DNA of 64,000 nucleotides from an uncultured Chitinophaga sp. (lineage in GTDB: Bacteria; Bacteroidota; Bacteroidia; Chitinophagales; Chitinophagaceae). The notes under the pieces are model-generated. The model did no database searches. It was not told the DNA's origin and saw only the letters and a list, made by a program, of their open reading frames with translations. Both the position numbers and the translations under genes were made by a program. This document shows, piece by piece, positions 16,730-25,795 of the stretch. The stretch is from positions 392,676 to 456,675 of the forward strand of contig NZ_CABHOU010000092.1 in the NCBI RefSeq assembly GCF_902168175.1, in the 5' to 3' direction. Each line of letters starts with the position of its first letter. The stretch's first letter is position 1.

Positions 16730-17764
16730 ATGGTTATGCGAGCAGATATGATTAAAAACATTGGTTTAGGCACATTGTTGCTGACATTCTTAGCCACATC
16801 GGATGCTGATGCGCAAAGGCGCAGGCGCGCTACTACAGATACGCCGCCTCCTACCGAGCAGGCCCCGGTTACCAACCCTGCCACCGGCAACACGGTAACT
16901 ACTCCTGCCTCTTCGGGTAATGCACCGGCATCTACCGGCGCTCCTATCGGAGAACCGGCACCGGCTGTATCCGATACGCCGCGCAAGTCGCTGCGTGTAG
17001 ACGGAGTTGTAGAAAAAAGGCTGAACGCGGAGCGTACGCCAATTGCCTACGACTACATCCGCGAGGATGACCGTTTCTGGGAAAAGAAGATCTGGCAGGT
17101 AATCGATGTGCGCGAAAAAATGAACCTTCCCTTCCAATATAACGTGGAAGACGAAAGTGGCGTAAACCAACTGTTCATCAATATCCTCGTAGAAGCCATC
17201 AAAAATAATGAGGTAGAAGCTTTCAACCCGATCGACGACCGCTTTAGCACCAAGATGACCTACCAGGAAATCCAGACTAAAATGGGTGGTGAAGAAAGGA
17301 CCGTGCGCAGCATCGACCCTGTAACAGGGGCCGAAACAATGGTGACCACACGCGACGAATTCAACCCGCTCACCGTAAAGCAGTTCAAAGTGAAGGAAGT
17401 TTGGGTGTTCGATAAAGAGGCCTCTGCACTTAAAGTGCGTATCCTTGGCATCGCGCCGCTCATGTCGAGGTTAAACGAAGACGGTTCGTTCCGTGCCTCC
17501 GTGCCCCTCTTCTGGGTTTACTACCCCGACCTGCGCCCTGTACTGGCTAAGTACGACGTGTACAACCAGAACAACGACGCATCTACTATGAGCTGGGAAG
17601 ACCTTTTCGAAATGCGCTTCTTCGCCAGCTACGTAGTGAAGGAAAACAACACCTACAACCGTGAGATCCGCCACTACATCAAAGACGGTGTAATGCAGCT
17701 CCTCGAAGGCCAGTCTGTCAAAGACAAAATCTTCAACAAGGAGCAGGACCTCTGGCAGTACTAA
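16730..17764 (+). CDS. gldN: Type IX secretion protein GldN
   Basis: GldN (PorN) is the periplasmic partner of GldK. The 344-residue protein has a signal peptide (cleavage near TSDADAQ), a Thr/Pro/Ala-rich linker (about residues 30-85), then the conserved domain beginning DRFWEKKIWQVIDVREKMN, with KVKEVWVFDKEAS, PLFWVYYPDLRPVLAKYDV and MSWEDLFEMRFFASYV. ATGs at 16736 and 16748 are alternative starts that keep the signal peptide. It is 16 nt after gldM and ends the operon at a strong terminator. Confidence 0.96.
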   Translation: MVMRADMIKNIGLGTLLLTFLATSDADAQRRRRATTDTPPPTEQAPVTNPATGNTVTTPASSGNAPASTGAPIGEPAPAVSDTPRKSLRVDGVVEKRLNAERTPIAYDYIREDDRFWEKKIWQVIDVREKMNLPFQYNVEDESGVNQLFINILVEAIKNNEVEAFNPIDDRFSTKMTYQEIQTKMGGEERTVRSIDPVTGAETMVTTRDEFNPLTVKQFKVKEVWVFDKEASALKVRILGIAPLMSRLNEDGSFRASVPLFWVYYPDLRPVLAKYDVYNQNNDASTMSWEDLFEMRFFASYVVKENNTYNREIRHYIKDGVMQLLEGQSVKDKIFNKEQDLWQY

Positions 17765-17789
17765 TCGTGTAACGTCAAATCCTGTATAG

Positions 17790-17824
17790 AGAAGCTGTCC
17801 CGCATGGGGCAGCTTCTTTTTTTT
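17790..17824 (+). terminator. Rho-independent terminator of gldKLMN
   Basis: AGAAGCTGTCCC / GGGGCAGCTTCT forms a stem around loop GCAT and is followed by an unbroken T-run (17817-17824). Confidence 0.9.
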
Positions 17825-17842
17825 GTTTATTTTAGAGGAGAT

Positions 17843-18418
17843 ATGGATATCGATAAACTCAGGCCTGCCATATATGCAGTAGTTGATCTTCCCCCGCAGC
17901 AATGGGAAGAAATGGCCGCCTGCTGGGAACCTGTGCAGTTCAAACGGAAGGAAGTGATCACAGCGGCCGGCGAAGTAGAGCGTTACGCCTATTTCGTGCT
18001 GGAAGGTGTACAAAGAGCTTTCTTCCTGGAAGGGGATAAAGATGCAACATTGGTGTTCAATTATACCGGCTCTTTCTCCGGGGTTATCGACTCGTTCTTT
18101 TTACAACAACCCTCACGTTACTACCTCGAAACCCTCACCGCCTGCCGTTGCCTGCGCTTATCGTTTGCCGACCTTACCCGGCTGATGGACAAATATCCCC
18201 TTATCGAACGCTGGGTGCGCATCGGTACTACGGCAGCTCTTTCGGGTGTAATGGAAAGGCATATAGAAATGCTCACCAGTAATGCGGAGCAGAAATTCCG
18301 GAAGCTGCTTACCCGCAGCCCGCACGTACTGCAAATTATACCGCATAAATACCTCGCTTCTTACCTCGGCATTGACCCTGCAACCTTTTCTAAGTTGATG
18401 GGCTCTGTGCGCCTCTAA
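17843..18418 (+). CDS. Crp/Fnr family transcriptional regulator
   Basis: The 191-residue protein has an N-terminal cyclic-nucleotide-binding-like jelly roll (RKEVITAAGEVERYAYFVLEG, then SRYYLETLTACRCLRL) and a short C-terminal HTH (KYLASYLGIDPATFSKL). Strict cAMP-binding residues are not evident, as is common in Bacteroidota members. The ATG at 17843 is chosen because a good GAGGAG site precedes it by a few bases. An earlier in-frame ATG (17804) lies inside the gldN terminator. Its targets cannot be read from the sequence. Confidence 0.88.
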   Translation: MDIDKLRPAIYAVVDLPPQQWEEMAACWEPVQFKRKEVITAAGEVERYAYFVLEGVQRAFFLEGDKDATLVFNYTGSFSGVIDSFFLQQPSRYYLETLTACRCLRLSFADLTRLMDKYPLIERWVRIGTTAALSGVMERHIEMLTSNAEQKFRKLLTRSPHVLQIIPHKYLASYLGIDPATFSKLMGSVRL

Positions 18419-18474
18419 AGCAGCCTTTTTCTAAAATGTTGGTCTGCACCAAGATTTTGCTTAGGCGTGCTTGC

Positions 18475-18482
18475 TACCTTTG
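18475..18482 (+). promoter_or_regulatory. -7 element of the DinB-like gene
   Basis: TACCTTTG matches TAnnTTTG, with TTTG at 18456-18459 as a possible, closely spaced -33 element. The ATG used (18500) is 17 nt downstream. The earlier in-frame GTG at 18467 lies upstream of it and is excluded. Confidence 0.5.
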
Positions 18483-18499
18483 TTGAAACAAATCATGGT

Positions 18500-19114
18500 A
18501 TGAGAACATTTAACCGCCTGGAACTTCTTTCTGCTTTACAATCCGATGTAAACCGCATCGAATCGGTAGTGAAAGATGAAATATCCGGCTTAACCCCCAA
18601 CATTCTTTTGCAGTCTCCGGCTCCTGATAAATGGAGCATTGCGCAATGCCTGGAACACCTGAACGGGTATGGACGTTATTATCTCCCGCAGCTCGACGCA
18701 GCCATCGCCGGTGGTGCATTACAAAAAACGATACCGCCGGCGGTGTTCAAAAGCAGTTGGCTTGGTAATTATTTTACCAACATGATGAAACCGCAGGCTG
18801 ATGGGGCGCTTAAATCAAAAATGCAATCGCCCAGGGATAAGGTTCCGCAGTCCAAGCTAAATACATCGGCCGTGCTCGATGAATTTATGGACCAGCAGAA
18901 ACAACTCACAGCATTATTACAGCGTGCAGAGAAGGTAAATATTCAAAAGCTACCAGTGCCCACATCACTTAGTAAATGGATCAAACTGTCTGCAGGCGAC
19001 ACTTTCCGCTTCCTCATTGCGCACGAACAAAGGCACTTACTGCAGGCATTACGCGCTAAGTCTGCCATTACAGGTGCAAAGGGAGTAACCCCGGCTATTC
19101 TCCTGGCTATCTAA
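18500..19114 (+). CDS. DinB-like four-helix-bundle protein
   Basis: The 204-residue protein has the DinB/YfiT superfamily pattern: an N-terminal helix ending near NILLQSPAPDKWSIAQCLEHL (first histidine) and a late helix RFLIAHEQRHLLQALRAK (two histidines), which together usually form a divalent metal site. Members include bacillithiol or mycothiol transferases and many proteins of unknown role. The substrate is unknown here. It stands alone, with its own -7 element, downstream of the Crp-like regulator. Confidence 0.75.
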   Translation: MRTFNRLELLSALQSDVNRIESVVKDEISGLTPNILLQSPAPDKWSIAQCLEHLNGYGRYYLPQLDAAIAGGALQKTIPPAVFKSSWLGNYFTNMMKPQADGALKSKMQSPRDKVPQSKLNTSAVLDEFMDQQKQLTALLQRAEKVNIQKLPVPTSLSKWIKLSAGDTFRFLIAHEQRHLLQALRAKSAITGAKGVTPAILLAI

Positions 19115-19199
19115 AAGGGCTACAGTAAAGCGTTTTATCGGATTTTATGTGTTGTAACAAGTGTGTAAGATAGCGTTGAGATTTGGCATGATAACAAGC

Positions 19200-19382
19200 C
19201 CTTAACATAGAGATAATCAAGCCATCGCTATTTTTATATTGTACTCGGGCACACGCTGAAAGTGAGGCTGGTACACGCATAACGCCGATACTCCACCGGT
19301 GGTTCCGGTATTCTAAATATCTGTGTCTTTTAATGGTTAACTTGGGGAATGAGCCTGGTTTTACAACCGGGCTCCCTTTTTT
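19200..19382 (+). ncRNA. Candidate structured non-coding RNA ending in a terminator
   Basis: The 287-nt gap between the DinB-like gene and uvrC has no convincing ORF but ends in a strong plus-strand terminator more than 230 nt after the last plus-strand gene. Within it GGCACA (19248-19253) can pair with TGTGTC (19322-19327). Between them GATAC/GTATT (19287-19291, 19308-19312) encloses the palindrome CCACCGGTGG (19293-19302). A long closed stem with an inner hairpin followed by a terminator is 6S-like in outline, but no promoter was pinned down and no family was recognised. Confidence 0.3.
19351..19382 (+). terminator. Rho-independent terminator
   Basis: GAGCCTGGTT / AACCGGGCTC (one G-U) with loop TTAC is followed by CCTTTTTT. 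T-rich only on the plus strand, so it does not serve uvrC. Confidence 0.85.
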
Positions 19383-19401
19383 AGTGGCGGTGTTAACGTG
19401 G

Positions 19402-21231
19402 TTATGCAGGCGTGTCTTTTGCTTTATCTTCTTTGTGAAAGTACTCCCAAACTATCTTTCCTTTTGCAACGCCTATCTCCTTCACCAAATCGTCCTGCGA
19501 AAGCAGTTTTACCTTCGCTACAGAGCGGAATGTTTGCAGTAATTGGGTGGCCGTGTTTTCTCCAATGCCTTTAATGCCCTCCAGCTCATTCTTAAATGTG
19601 CCTTTGCTACGTTTCTGGCGATGGAAGGTAATACCAAAGCGGTGTACCTCGTCGCGTATGCGCCTGATCAGTTTCAGGCTTTCGCTGTCATACGGCAGTT
19701 TAATGCTGTCTTTATCTCCGGGGAAAAATATCTCTTCTTCGTTTTTAGCCAGGCCCACCACCGTCATACTGCCGATAAGGTCCAGTTTGCGGATGCTGTC
19801 CAGCGCGGCACCTAACTGGCCCTTACCGCCATCTATGATGACGAGCTGTGGTAACGGCTGCTGTTCTTCCAGCAACCTGCGGTAACGGCGAAACACCACC
19901 TCGCTCATAGAGGCGAAGTCGTTAATTCCCTCAACTGTTTTAATGTTGAAGTGGCGGTAGTCCTTTTTGGAGGCAATACCATCTTTAAACACCACGCATG
20001 CGGATACCGGGTAACTACCCTGGAAGTTCGAGTTATCGAAACATTCAATATGCACCGGCAGTTCCTGCAACTCCAGGTCGGCCTGTAGTTTATAGAGTAC
20101 GTTCTTTTTCTCCATATCCGTCTTGCCTTCGAGGTGCAGTATCTTCTTTTTGTACAGCTCTTCGCGGAAGTAATTCACGTTTTTGGAGGAAAGGTCCAGC
20201 AGCTTCTTTTTATCGCCGCCTTTTGGTACCGTAACCGTTACCTGTTCTTCAGGATAACTTACCTCAAATGGTACGATGATCTCTTTTGCCAGGCTGCTGA
20301 AAGCTTCGCGCAGGTAGGATATAGCGTAAGGAAGTACTTCCTCGTCCGTTTCCTCCAGCTTCTTTTCCAGTGTAATGGTTTTGGTATCGGCGATGGTGCC
20401 GTTAAGTACGCGGAGGTAGTTTACGTAGGCGTGGTTACCCTCACTCAGTACGGTAAATACATCTACATGACCAATCCGGCTGTTAACGATAGCCGATTTG
20501 GATTTATACTCCTGCAGGCTTTCGATCTTTTTCCGCATAATCTCCGCTTTCTCGAACTCCATGTTCATGGCGTGTGCCTGCATTTGTTCGCGAAACATAT
20601 TCAGTACGGGCGAGAGGTTGCCGCGAAGTATTTCTTTTACCTGCTGCAGGCCCTCACGGTAATTATCTTCTTCCTGCAAACCTTCGCAGGGGCCTTTACA
20701 GTTGCCAAGATGGTATTCCAGGCACACTTTATACTTCCCCTTTTTTACATTCTGCGGCGAAAGGTTAAGGTTACAGGTGCGTAGCGGAATGTTATAGCGG
20801 ATAATATCTAAAAGCTCGCGCACACGGCCTACGGAGGTAAATGGTCCGAGGTATTCCGACCCGTCTTTAATAAGGCGGCGGGTAAGAAACACCCTCGGGA
20901 AAGATTCATGTTTGATCACGATAAAAGGATAACTCTTATCGTCCTTCAGGTCGATATTAAACTTGGGCCGGAACTGTTTTATCAGGGAGTTCTCCAACAG
21001 GAAGGCGTCCTGCTCGGAGTCTACGATGGTAAACTCTACATGGTGGATGTTCTCCACCAGTTTACGTGTTTTATAGTTGTCGTGATTCTTAACGAAGTAG
21101 GAACTTACCCGCTTGCGGAGATTAATAGCTTTGCCCACGTACAGCAGTTCGTTACTTTCGTTAAAGTACTTGTATATACCTGCCTGGGTAGGTATGGTGT
21201 GCGATATTTGAGAAAACTCTGCTGCGGTCAT
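19402..21231 (-). CDS. uvrC: Excinuclease ABC subunit C
   Basis: UvrC makes the two cuts beside a DNA lesion in nucleotide excision repair. The 609-residue protein has an N-terminal GIY-YIG nuclease (QAGIYKYFNESNELLYVGKA), a Cys-rich middle (CLEYHLGNCKGPCEG), a UVR segment (about residues 205-240), an RNase H-like nuclease domain (IECFDNSNFQGSYPVSACVV, IIDGGKGQLGAA), and a C-terminal double helix-hairpin-helix (LEGIKGIGENTATQLLQ). It starts 6 nt after the upstream lipoprotein gene ends, so the two are co-transcribed. Confidence 0.97.
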   Translation of the reverse strand: MTAAEFSQISHTIPTQAGIYKYFNESNELLYVGKAINLRKRVSSYFVKNHDNYKTRKLVENIHHVEFTIVDSEQDAFLLENSLIKQFRPKFNIDLKDDKSYPFIVIKHESFPRVFLTRRLIKDGSEYLGPFTSVGRVRELLDIIRYNIPLRTCNLNLSPQNVKKGKYKVCLEYHLGNCKGPCEGLQEEDNYREGLQQVKEILRGNLSPVLNMFREQMQAHAMNMEFEKAEIMRKKIESLQEYKSKSAIVNSRIGHVDVFTVLSEGNHAYVNYLRVLNGTIADTKTITLEKKLEETDEEVLPYAISYLREAFSSLAKEIIVPFEVSYPEEQVTVTVPKGGDKKKLLDLSSKNVNYFREELYKKKILHLEGKTDMEKKNVLYKLQADLELQELPVHIECFDNSNFQGSYPVSACVVFKDGIASKKDYRHFNIKTVEGINDFASMSEVVFRRYRRLLEEQQPLPQLVIIDGGKGQLGAALDSIRKLDLIGSMTVVGLAKNEEEIFFPGDKDSIKLPYDSESLKLIRRIRDEVHRFGITFHRQKRSKGTFKNELEGIKGIGENTATQLLQTFRSVAKVKLLSQDDLVKEIGVAKGKIVWEYFHKEDKAKDTPA

Positions 21232-21237
21232 ACTTTA

Positions 21238-21807
21238 CTACTTGTTTTGCTGTCCAAACTGAACGATCACTTCCATTTGCTCTTCTTTCAAAAACAATAC
21301 CTTCTGTACAGTAATAATGCGCATTAGTTTGTTGTGCTCATAATGCAGGTCTTGTTTAAACCGGTACAGCATATTACTTGCGGAAGAGGTAATGTCGGCG
21401 GAGCGCAGCTGCTGTTGTTTATCAACGTTCAGGATTACCTGCGAGGGGCGGGTTTGTTTGCCCTTAGCCATATACATCACCGAGGTGTCGCCATTAAACG
21501 CGTTGGCGATTTTAGCCTCGCTGTAGGCGTCGTACAAGGAGGGCTTACTGATGTCCGCATCCATAAATGGCTGGAACAGGGAGTTAATGGCAGCGGTATC
21601 TGCTACCATAATCGTATCGGTTAGGCCGTTGAGCGTTACTATTTTTTGGATAGATGGGCGCTGTTGCTTCAATTGTGCGGCCTCTTCCCTGAAAATCCGT
21701 TTCAGGTCCCGGTAACTGCGGGTAGATGGGTGCGGCTGTTCCGGGCCGGTGCAGGCGGTTACTCCAATCAGCATTCCTATCAGCGAAAACCAGGCTAATG
21801 ATCTCAT
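21238..21807 (-). CDS. Putative lipoprotein of unknown function, co-transcribed with uvrC
   Basis: The 189-residue protein has a lipoprotein signal (MRSLAWFSLIGMLIGVTACT), with Cys 19 as the likely lipidation site. A charged helix follows (SYRDLKRIFREEAAQLKQQR) and then a mixed strand/helix domain without a recognised motif. The start at 21807 is preferred over an upstream in-frame ATG because the signal sequence begins there and a perfect -7 element lies 5 nt before it. It sits 6 nt upstream of uvrC. The pairing looks like shared transcription, not a shared function. Confidence 0.7.
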   Translation of the reverse strand: MRSLAWFSLIGMLIGVTACTGPEQPHPSTRSYRDLKRIFREEAAQLKQQRPSIQKIVTLNGLTDTIMVADTAAINSLFQPFMDADISKPSLYDAYSEAKIANAFNGDTSVMYMAKGKQTRPSQVILNVDKQQQLRSADITSSASNMLYRFKQDLHYEHNKLMRIITVQKVLFLKEEQMEVIVQFGQQNK

Positions 21808-21812
21808 AACCG

Positions 21813-21820
21813 CAAAATTA
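21813..21820 (-). promoter_or_regulatory. -7 element of the lipoprotein-uvrC unit
   Basis: TAATTTTG on the minus strand matches TAnnTTTG and ends 5 nt before the ATG at 21807. A perfect 14-bp palindrome CGGTGTTAACACCG (21841-21854) sits just upstream, over the -33 zone. Confidence 0.5.
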
Positions 21821-21840
21821 GGGAAACTAAGCCATCCCCG

Positions 21841-21854
21841 CGGTGTTAACACCG
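21841..21854. promoter_or_regulatory. 14-bp perfect palindrome, possible operator
   Basis: CGGTGTTAACACCG lies between the terminator of the upstream unit and the -7 element at 21813-21820, where a repressor would block -33 recognition. The binding factor is unknown. Confidence 0.35.
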
Positions 21855-21858
21855 TCTT

Positions 21859-21889
21859 AAAAAAATAATGCGCCGTAAACACGGCGCAT
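21859..21889 (-). terminator. Rho-independent terminator of the LVIVD/OMP unit
   Basis: ATGCGCCGT / ACGGCGCAT is a perfect 9-bp stem with a 4-nt loop, followed on the minus strand by TTATTTTTTT. Confidence 0.85.
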
Positions 21890-21918
21890 CTGATGCATGA
21901 GCAAATCTGTCGAGAGCA

Positions 21919-22530
21919 CTAAAGCGTTAGGCCAACCCTGAAGGTGATGCGGCCGAAAGTATATTTATCAAAAGCGGCTTGTTCCGCCTCAAATCTCGTT
22001 TTTACTATTCCCTTCACATCGCTGTACTGGTATCCTGCACTGATAATAAATGAGCGCCGGACGCTGGCGCTGAACTTTTGTCCGATACCACCTTCGAAAA
22101 CTACTCCAGGCTTGTCCTGTTTAAACTTTTCGTACGTAGTTTCCATCTTTACCAGATGTGAAAAACCTGCATTTCCATAAATGAAGGGCGTAATTTTTTT
22201 ATCCAGCAGATCATAACGAACGTCTGCGAAGATGGGTATTACGCTTATGTCGGGAAACTGTTTTTCTTCAACATCTATCAGCATACTACCTAAATAATAA
22301 TGCTGATAACCAATCCCGATCCCTACCGAATACTTATGCTGGAAACGATAACCGAGAACTGTTTTTATCGAGATCCCGGTTTCGTTCCCGTAAAGCATTC
22401 CTGTTTCCGTAATATTATAAAGAACGTTTTTCCGCTTGCCGGAATTCGTTTGTGCATTACTGTTATTAACATTTATACTCAATACCAGTGTTAAACATAA
22501 GCCAGCGGCCAGTTTTACGAGATGCTTCAT
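21919..22530 (-). CDS. Outer membrane beta-barrel protein
   Basis: The 203-residue protein has a signal peptide (cleavage near NNSNAQ) and alternating amphipathic strands ending in a C-terminal strand (YTFGRITFRVGLTL) suited to outer membrane insertion. Size and pattern fit small 8-strand porin-like barrels common in Bacteroidota. The start lies 5 nt after the stop of the upstream lipoprotein gene, so they form an operon, perhaps a surface lipoprotein with its barrel partner. A terminator follows at 21859-21889. Confidence 0.8.
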   Translation of the reverse strand: MKHLVKLAAGLCLTLVLSINVNNSNAQTNSGKRKNVLYNITETGMLYGNETGISIKTVLGYRFQHKYSVGIGIGYQHYYLGSMLIDVEEKQFPDISVIPIFADVRYDLLDKKITPFIYGNAGFSHLVKMETTYEKFKQDKPGVVFEGGIGQKFSASVRRSFIISAGYQYSDVKGIVKTRFEAEQAAFDKYTFGRITFRVGLTL

Positions 22531-22535
22531 AAGTA

Positions 22536-23804
22536 CTACTTTACATCTGTAACAGGTATTTTACTCAGTAGTTTAGGCTTTTGTAAATCGGTATAGCTGT
22601 ATTGATATAATCCATCTTTAGCACTTACCAGCAACACATCATTGTATGGGATTACGTCATAGGTTTCTATGCCTTCGAGCAATTTAACGGTCTTTATGTC
22701 TGTAGTATTGCTCGCATCCAAAAACTTTAATCCGAATTTTCCTTCGCAGATAAATAGTTTACCATTATCAATGCCTAATCCCCAGGGATTTTTCATTGGG
22801 TAAGTTTTAATCAGGAAGGGTGCTTCTACATTTTTTACGTCTACTACTTCCAGTTGATTCGTAAACCCCTGGCATGCTGAGCCTGATCGCAGCGTTACAT
22901 AAGCTTTATCATCTTCTACCACCACAGGATCGCAGCTACGTACATGCGAAAACGTTCCTTTTAAAACCGGTGCCGTTGGGTTGCTGGCATCCATAATGTA
23001 CATGCCCGCATTAGCGCCTACGAAAAGGTAGTTTTTATAGGGGAACAGTGTTTCGATACCAAAAGCTACTTTCGTTGTGTTCGCAAATTGCGGGTTGTCC
23101 GGTTGCTGGATGTTATAGGCTTTGATCTCCGCATTGTCGATCAGGTACAACGTGCTGTTCATCACGGTAAAACGAGACATCGATCCGCCCTTTGCTACAG
23201 CGCTGTAGTTCGATTTGGCGCTGGCATTTTGGAGCGTAACGCTGTTCGCATCTGAATACATTACCGGTCCGCCTGTTGGTATGGATGAGCAGTCCAGTTG
23301 ATAAACTGTGTCCCGCGCCAGGTAGTCAACTATCAGGGAATCACGCACCTGCGTAAACTGGTAGTTGTATCGTACATCGTATACGTTTTCTACCCGCTTG
23401 TTCAGCTTCACATTGACAGGGTCTGTAATGTCAAACACCACCAGGTCCATAAAACTATCCGCATATAAGGCATTGCCCGATACAGCCAGGTCTACATTGC
23501 CCGGAATGTTAATAAACGAAATTTGTTTAGGGGCCGCAGGGTTCCGGTTATCGAAAACGTGAATCCCTTTGTTCAGCTCATTTAAAAAAATGTAACTGCC
23601 CTTTATATAAATTTTCCCCGGGTGATGCACTTCGGTTGCAGCCACCATCCGCACATCTGCTCTCACATCGGTCAGCGATTTCCTCACCGCAGTATAAATA
23701 GTAGCCGGTAGTTCTCTTTTGCACGTATCCTTTACGCAACCCTGAAAGGCTGTCCCCATCACTACAATTACCGGAATTAAAAATGACTTGTAGAAAGCAT
23801 TCAT
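22536..23804 (-). CDS. LVIVD-repeat lipoprotein (beta-propeller)
   Basis: The 422-residue protein starts with a lipoprotein signal (lipobox before Cys in AFQGCVKDTC) and then repeats a unit seen in LVIVD-type propellers, for example ALYADSFMDLVVFDITDP, YLFVGANAGMYIMDASNPTA, KAYVTLRSGSA with NQLEVVDVKNVE, and KLFICEGKFGLKFLDASNTT. These build a beta-propeller on the outer membrane surface or periplasmic face. Its role is unknown. The ATG at 23804 is chosen because the signal peptide begins there. The frame is open further upstream to 23888. It forms an operon with the barrel protein downstream. Confidence 0.8.
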   Translation of the reverse strand: MNAFYKSFLIPVIVVMGTAFQGCVKDTCKRELPATIYTAVRKSLTDVRADVRMVAATEVHHPGKIYIKGSYIFLNELNKGIHVFDNRNPAAPKQISFINIPGNVDLAVSGNALYADSFMDLVVFDITDPVNVKLNKRVENVYDVRYNYQFTQVRDSLIVDYLARDTVYQLDCSSIPTGGPVMYSDANSVTLQNASAKSNYSAVAKGGSMSRFTVMNSTLYLIDNAEIKAYNIQQPDNPQFANTTKVAFGIETLFPYKNYLFVGANAGMYIMDASNPTAPVLKGTFSHVRSCDPVVVEDDKAYVTLRSGSACQGFTNQLEVVDVKNVEAPFLIKTYPMKNPWGLGIDNGKLFICEGKFGLKFLDASNTTDIKTVKLLEGIETYDVIPYNDVLLVSAKDGLYQYSYTDLQKPKLLSKIPVTDVK

Positions 23805-23936
23805 GGGCTGGGTAATTTGATAGTTAAACGGGGGAGGGAAATGAAAAGTTACAGTGAAGGGAAAAATCTCTTTGTAATTGAAAAACAATTGGTTGGAAAG
23901 AGGGCGACTATCTGTAAAACTTATCTTGTACTGCTC

Positions 23937-23969
23937 GAAATAAAAAGCCCCGGCGTTGCGGCTGGGGCT
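23937..23969 (-). terminator. Rho-independent terminator of gpmI
   Basis: AGCCCCGGC / GCTGGGGCT (one G-U) encloses GTTGCG, followed on the minus strand by TTTTTATTT. Confidence 0.8.
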
Positions 23970-23992
23970 ATATTTTAGGTAGATGTGTTACT

Positions 23993-25516
23993 TTATACCA
24001 GTATGTTGCCTGTCATTTCTTTTGGAATAGGCAAGCCCATAAAATGGAGGATGGTAGGAGCGATGTCGCCCAGTTTACCGCTTTTAACGGTGCCTTTAAA
24101 ATCATTGCTGATGATGAACAGCGGTACCAGGTTCAGCGAGTGGGCGGTGTTTGGTGTACCGTCGGGGTTGATCATGAAGTCGGCGTTACCGTGATCGGCT
24201 GTCAGGAAAACGGTATAATCGCTGGCCAGGGCAGCAGTCACCACACGGGCCACGCAGTTGTCCACCGTTTCTACTGCTTTTACCACCGCGGGCCAAACAC
24301 CTGTGTGGCCTACCATGTCGGCATTAGCGAAGTTCAGACAAACGAAGTCGGCGCTCCTGGCGAGCAGTTCCGGAACAATGAGGTCGGCCAGTTCGTTGGC
24401 GCTCATTTCCGGCTTCAGGTCGTAAGTAGCTACTTTGGGCGATGGGGCCAGCAGCCTTCTTTCGCCGATGAACTCGATTTCGCGGCCACCGGAGAAGAAG
24501 AATGATACGTGCGGATATTTTTCCGTTTCGGCAATGCGGATCTGGGTGCGGTTGTTTTGCTCCAGCACTTCGCCGAGCGTCATATTCAGGTTATCGTTCT
24601 CAAAAATCACGTGTACGCCGTGGTACGATTTGTCGTACTCGGTCATGGTAGTATAGTTGAGCGCCAGCGGGTGCATGCCTGCTTCCGGGAAAGCCTCCTG
24701 TGTAAGTACCTGTGTAATTTCGCGGCAGCGATCCGTACGGAAGTTGAAGCTGATTACTGCATCGCCGGGCTGTATAACGGCTATTGGCGTTGCGCCGTTT
24801 TCAGAAACGATGATGGGTTTAATGAATTCGTCGGTCACCCCTTCTGCATAAGAGGCTTTGATAGCGGTGAGCAGGTCTTGCGTGTAAGTGCCTGTGCCGT
24901 GTACGAGTGCATCGTAGGCCAGTTTTACTCTTTCCCAGCGTTTGTCGCGGTCCATGGCGTAGTAGCGGCCGGTAACCGTGGCTATTTTGCCGGTGGTGGC
25001 TGCCAGGTGTTGCTGCAGGTCTTCGATATAACCCAAACCGCCTTTAGGATCGGTGTCGCGGCCATCGGTAAACGCGTGTATATATACGTTAGGCAGGCCT
25101 TTGTCTTTGGCGATCTGCGTGAGTGCTTTCAGGTGATTGGTGTGAGAGTGAACACCGCCATCGCTTACGAGGCCCATCAGGTGAAGGGCTTTACCGTTAG
25201 TGAGGGCATAGTTCATTGCGTTCTGGAGTACCGGGTTGGCGGCCAGCTCGCCGGTGCGAACGGCTACGTTAATGCGCTGAAGCTCCTGGTATACTATACG
25301 GCCGGCACCGAGGTTCAGGTGACCAACTTCTGAGTTGCCCATCTGGCCTTCAGGCAAACCTACATCTTCACCACAGGTAATAAGCGTACTATGCGGATAT
25401 TGCTGGTATAAAGCGCTTACAAAAGGAGTTTTAGCGTGTGCAATGGCGTCTGCAGCGGGTACCTGCCCCTGGCCCCAGCCATCCATAATGATCAAAATTG
25501 CTTTCTTATTTTCCAT
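23993..25516 (-). CDS. gpmI: 2,3-bisphosphoglycerate-independent phosphoglycerate mutase
   Basis: GpmI interconverts 3- and 2-phosphoglycerate in glycolysis, using two manganese ions. The 507-residue protein has the full family set: IIMDGWGQG at the N-terminus (metal-binding Asp), the phosphoserine loop GQMGNSEVGHLNLGAGR, HAFTDGRDTDP, TGRYYAMDRDKRW, FNFRTDRCREIT and the C-terminal metal motifs NFANADMVGHTG and TADHGNAD. The start is 280 nt from the divergent DUF4783 gene. A terminator follows the stop, so it is a single-gene unit. Confidence 0.97.
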   Translation of the reverse strand: MENKKAILIIMDGWGQGQVPAADAIAHAKTPFVSALYQQYPHSTLITCGEDVGLPEGQMGNSEVGHLNLGAGRIVYQELQRINVAVRTGELAANPVLQNAMNYALTNGKALHLMGLVSDGGVHSHTNHLKALTQIAKDKGLPNVYIHAFTDGRDTDPKGGLGYIEDLQQHLAATTGKIATVTGRYYAMDRDKRWERVKLAYDALVHGTGTYTQDLLTAIKASYAEGVTDEFIKPIIVSENGATPIAVIQPGDAVISFNFRTDRCREITQVLTQEAFPEAGMHPLALNYTTMTEYDKSYHGVHVIFENDNLNMTLGEVLEQNNRTQIRIAETEKYPHVSFFFSGGREIEFIGERRLLAPSPKVATYDLKPEMSANELADLIVPELLARSADFVCLNFANADMVGHTGVWPAVVKAVETVDNCVARVVTAALASDYTVFLTADHGNADFMINPDGTPNTAHSLNLVPLFIISNDFKGTVKSGKLGDIAPTILHFMGLPIPKEMTGNILV

Positions 25517-25795
25517 ACAATATCCTGGCTTTTAATATTTAATTATGAGGTCGTGAAATTATACAAAAATCGGATGACTGTTAGCAGTTAGTTATTACAG
25601 CGCTCAACTCCCTAAAGTTTACCTACACGAAAAAATATCCGGCGTTCACCTCCAAAACTATTACATGCCAAATACTTTATATAGTTTCGGCGCTGATTTA
25701 TATAGCACAAAGGTGGCATTTATTAGGCTGATGCTGTGTTTGGCATGCTTTTGGCTCCTTGCATAACCGATAAAAAGTATATTAAACGAACGGAC

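Noticed and set aside
24509..25333. 274-codon plus-strand frame inside gpmI
   Set aside because: Antisense to well-conserved gpmI, no motif.
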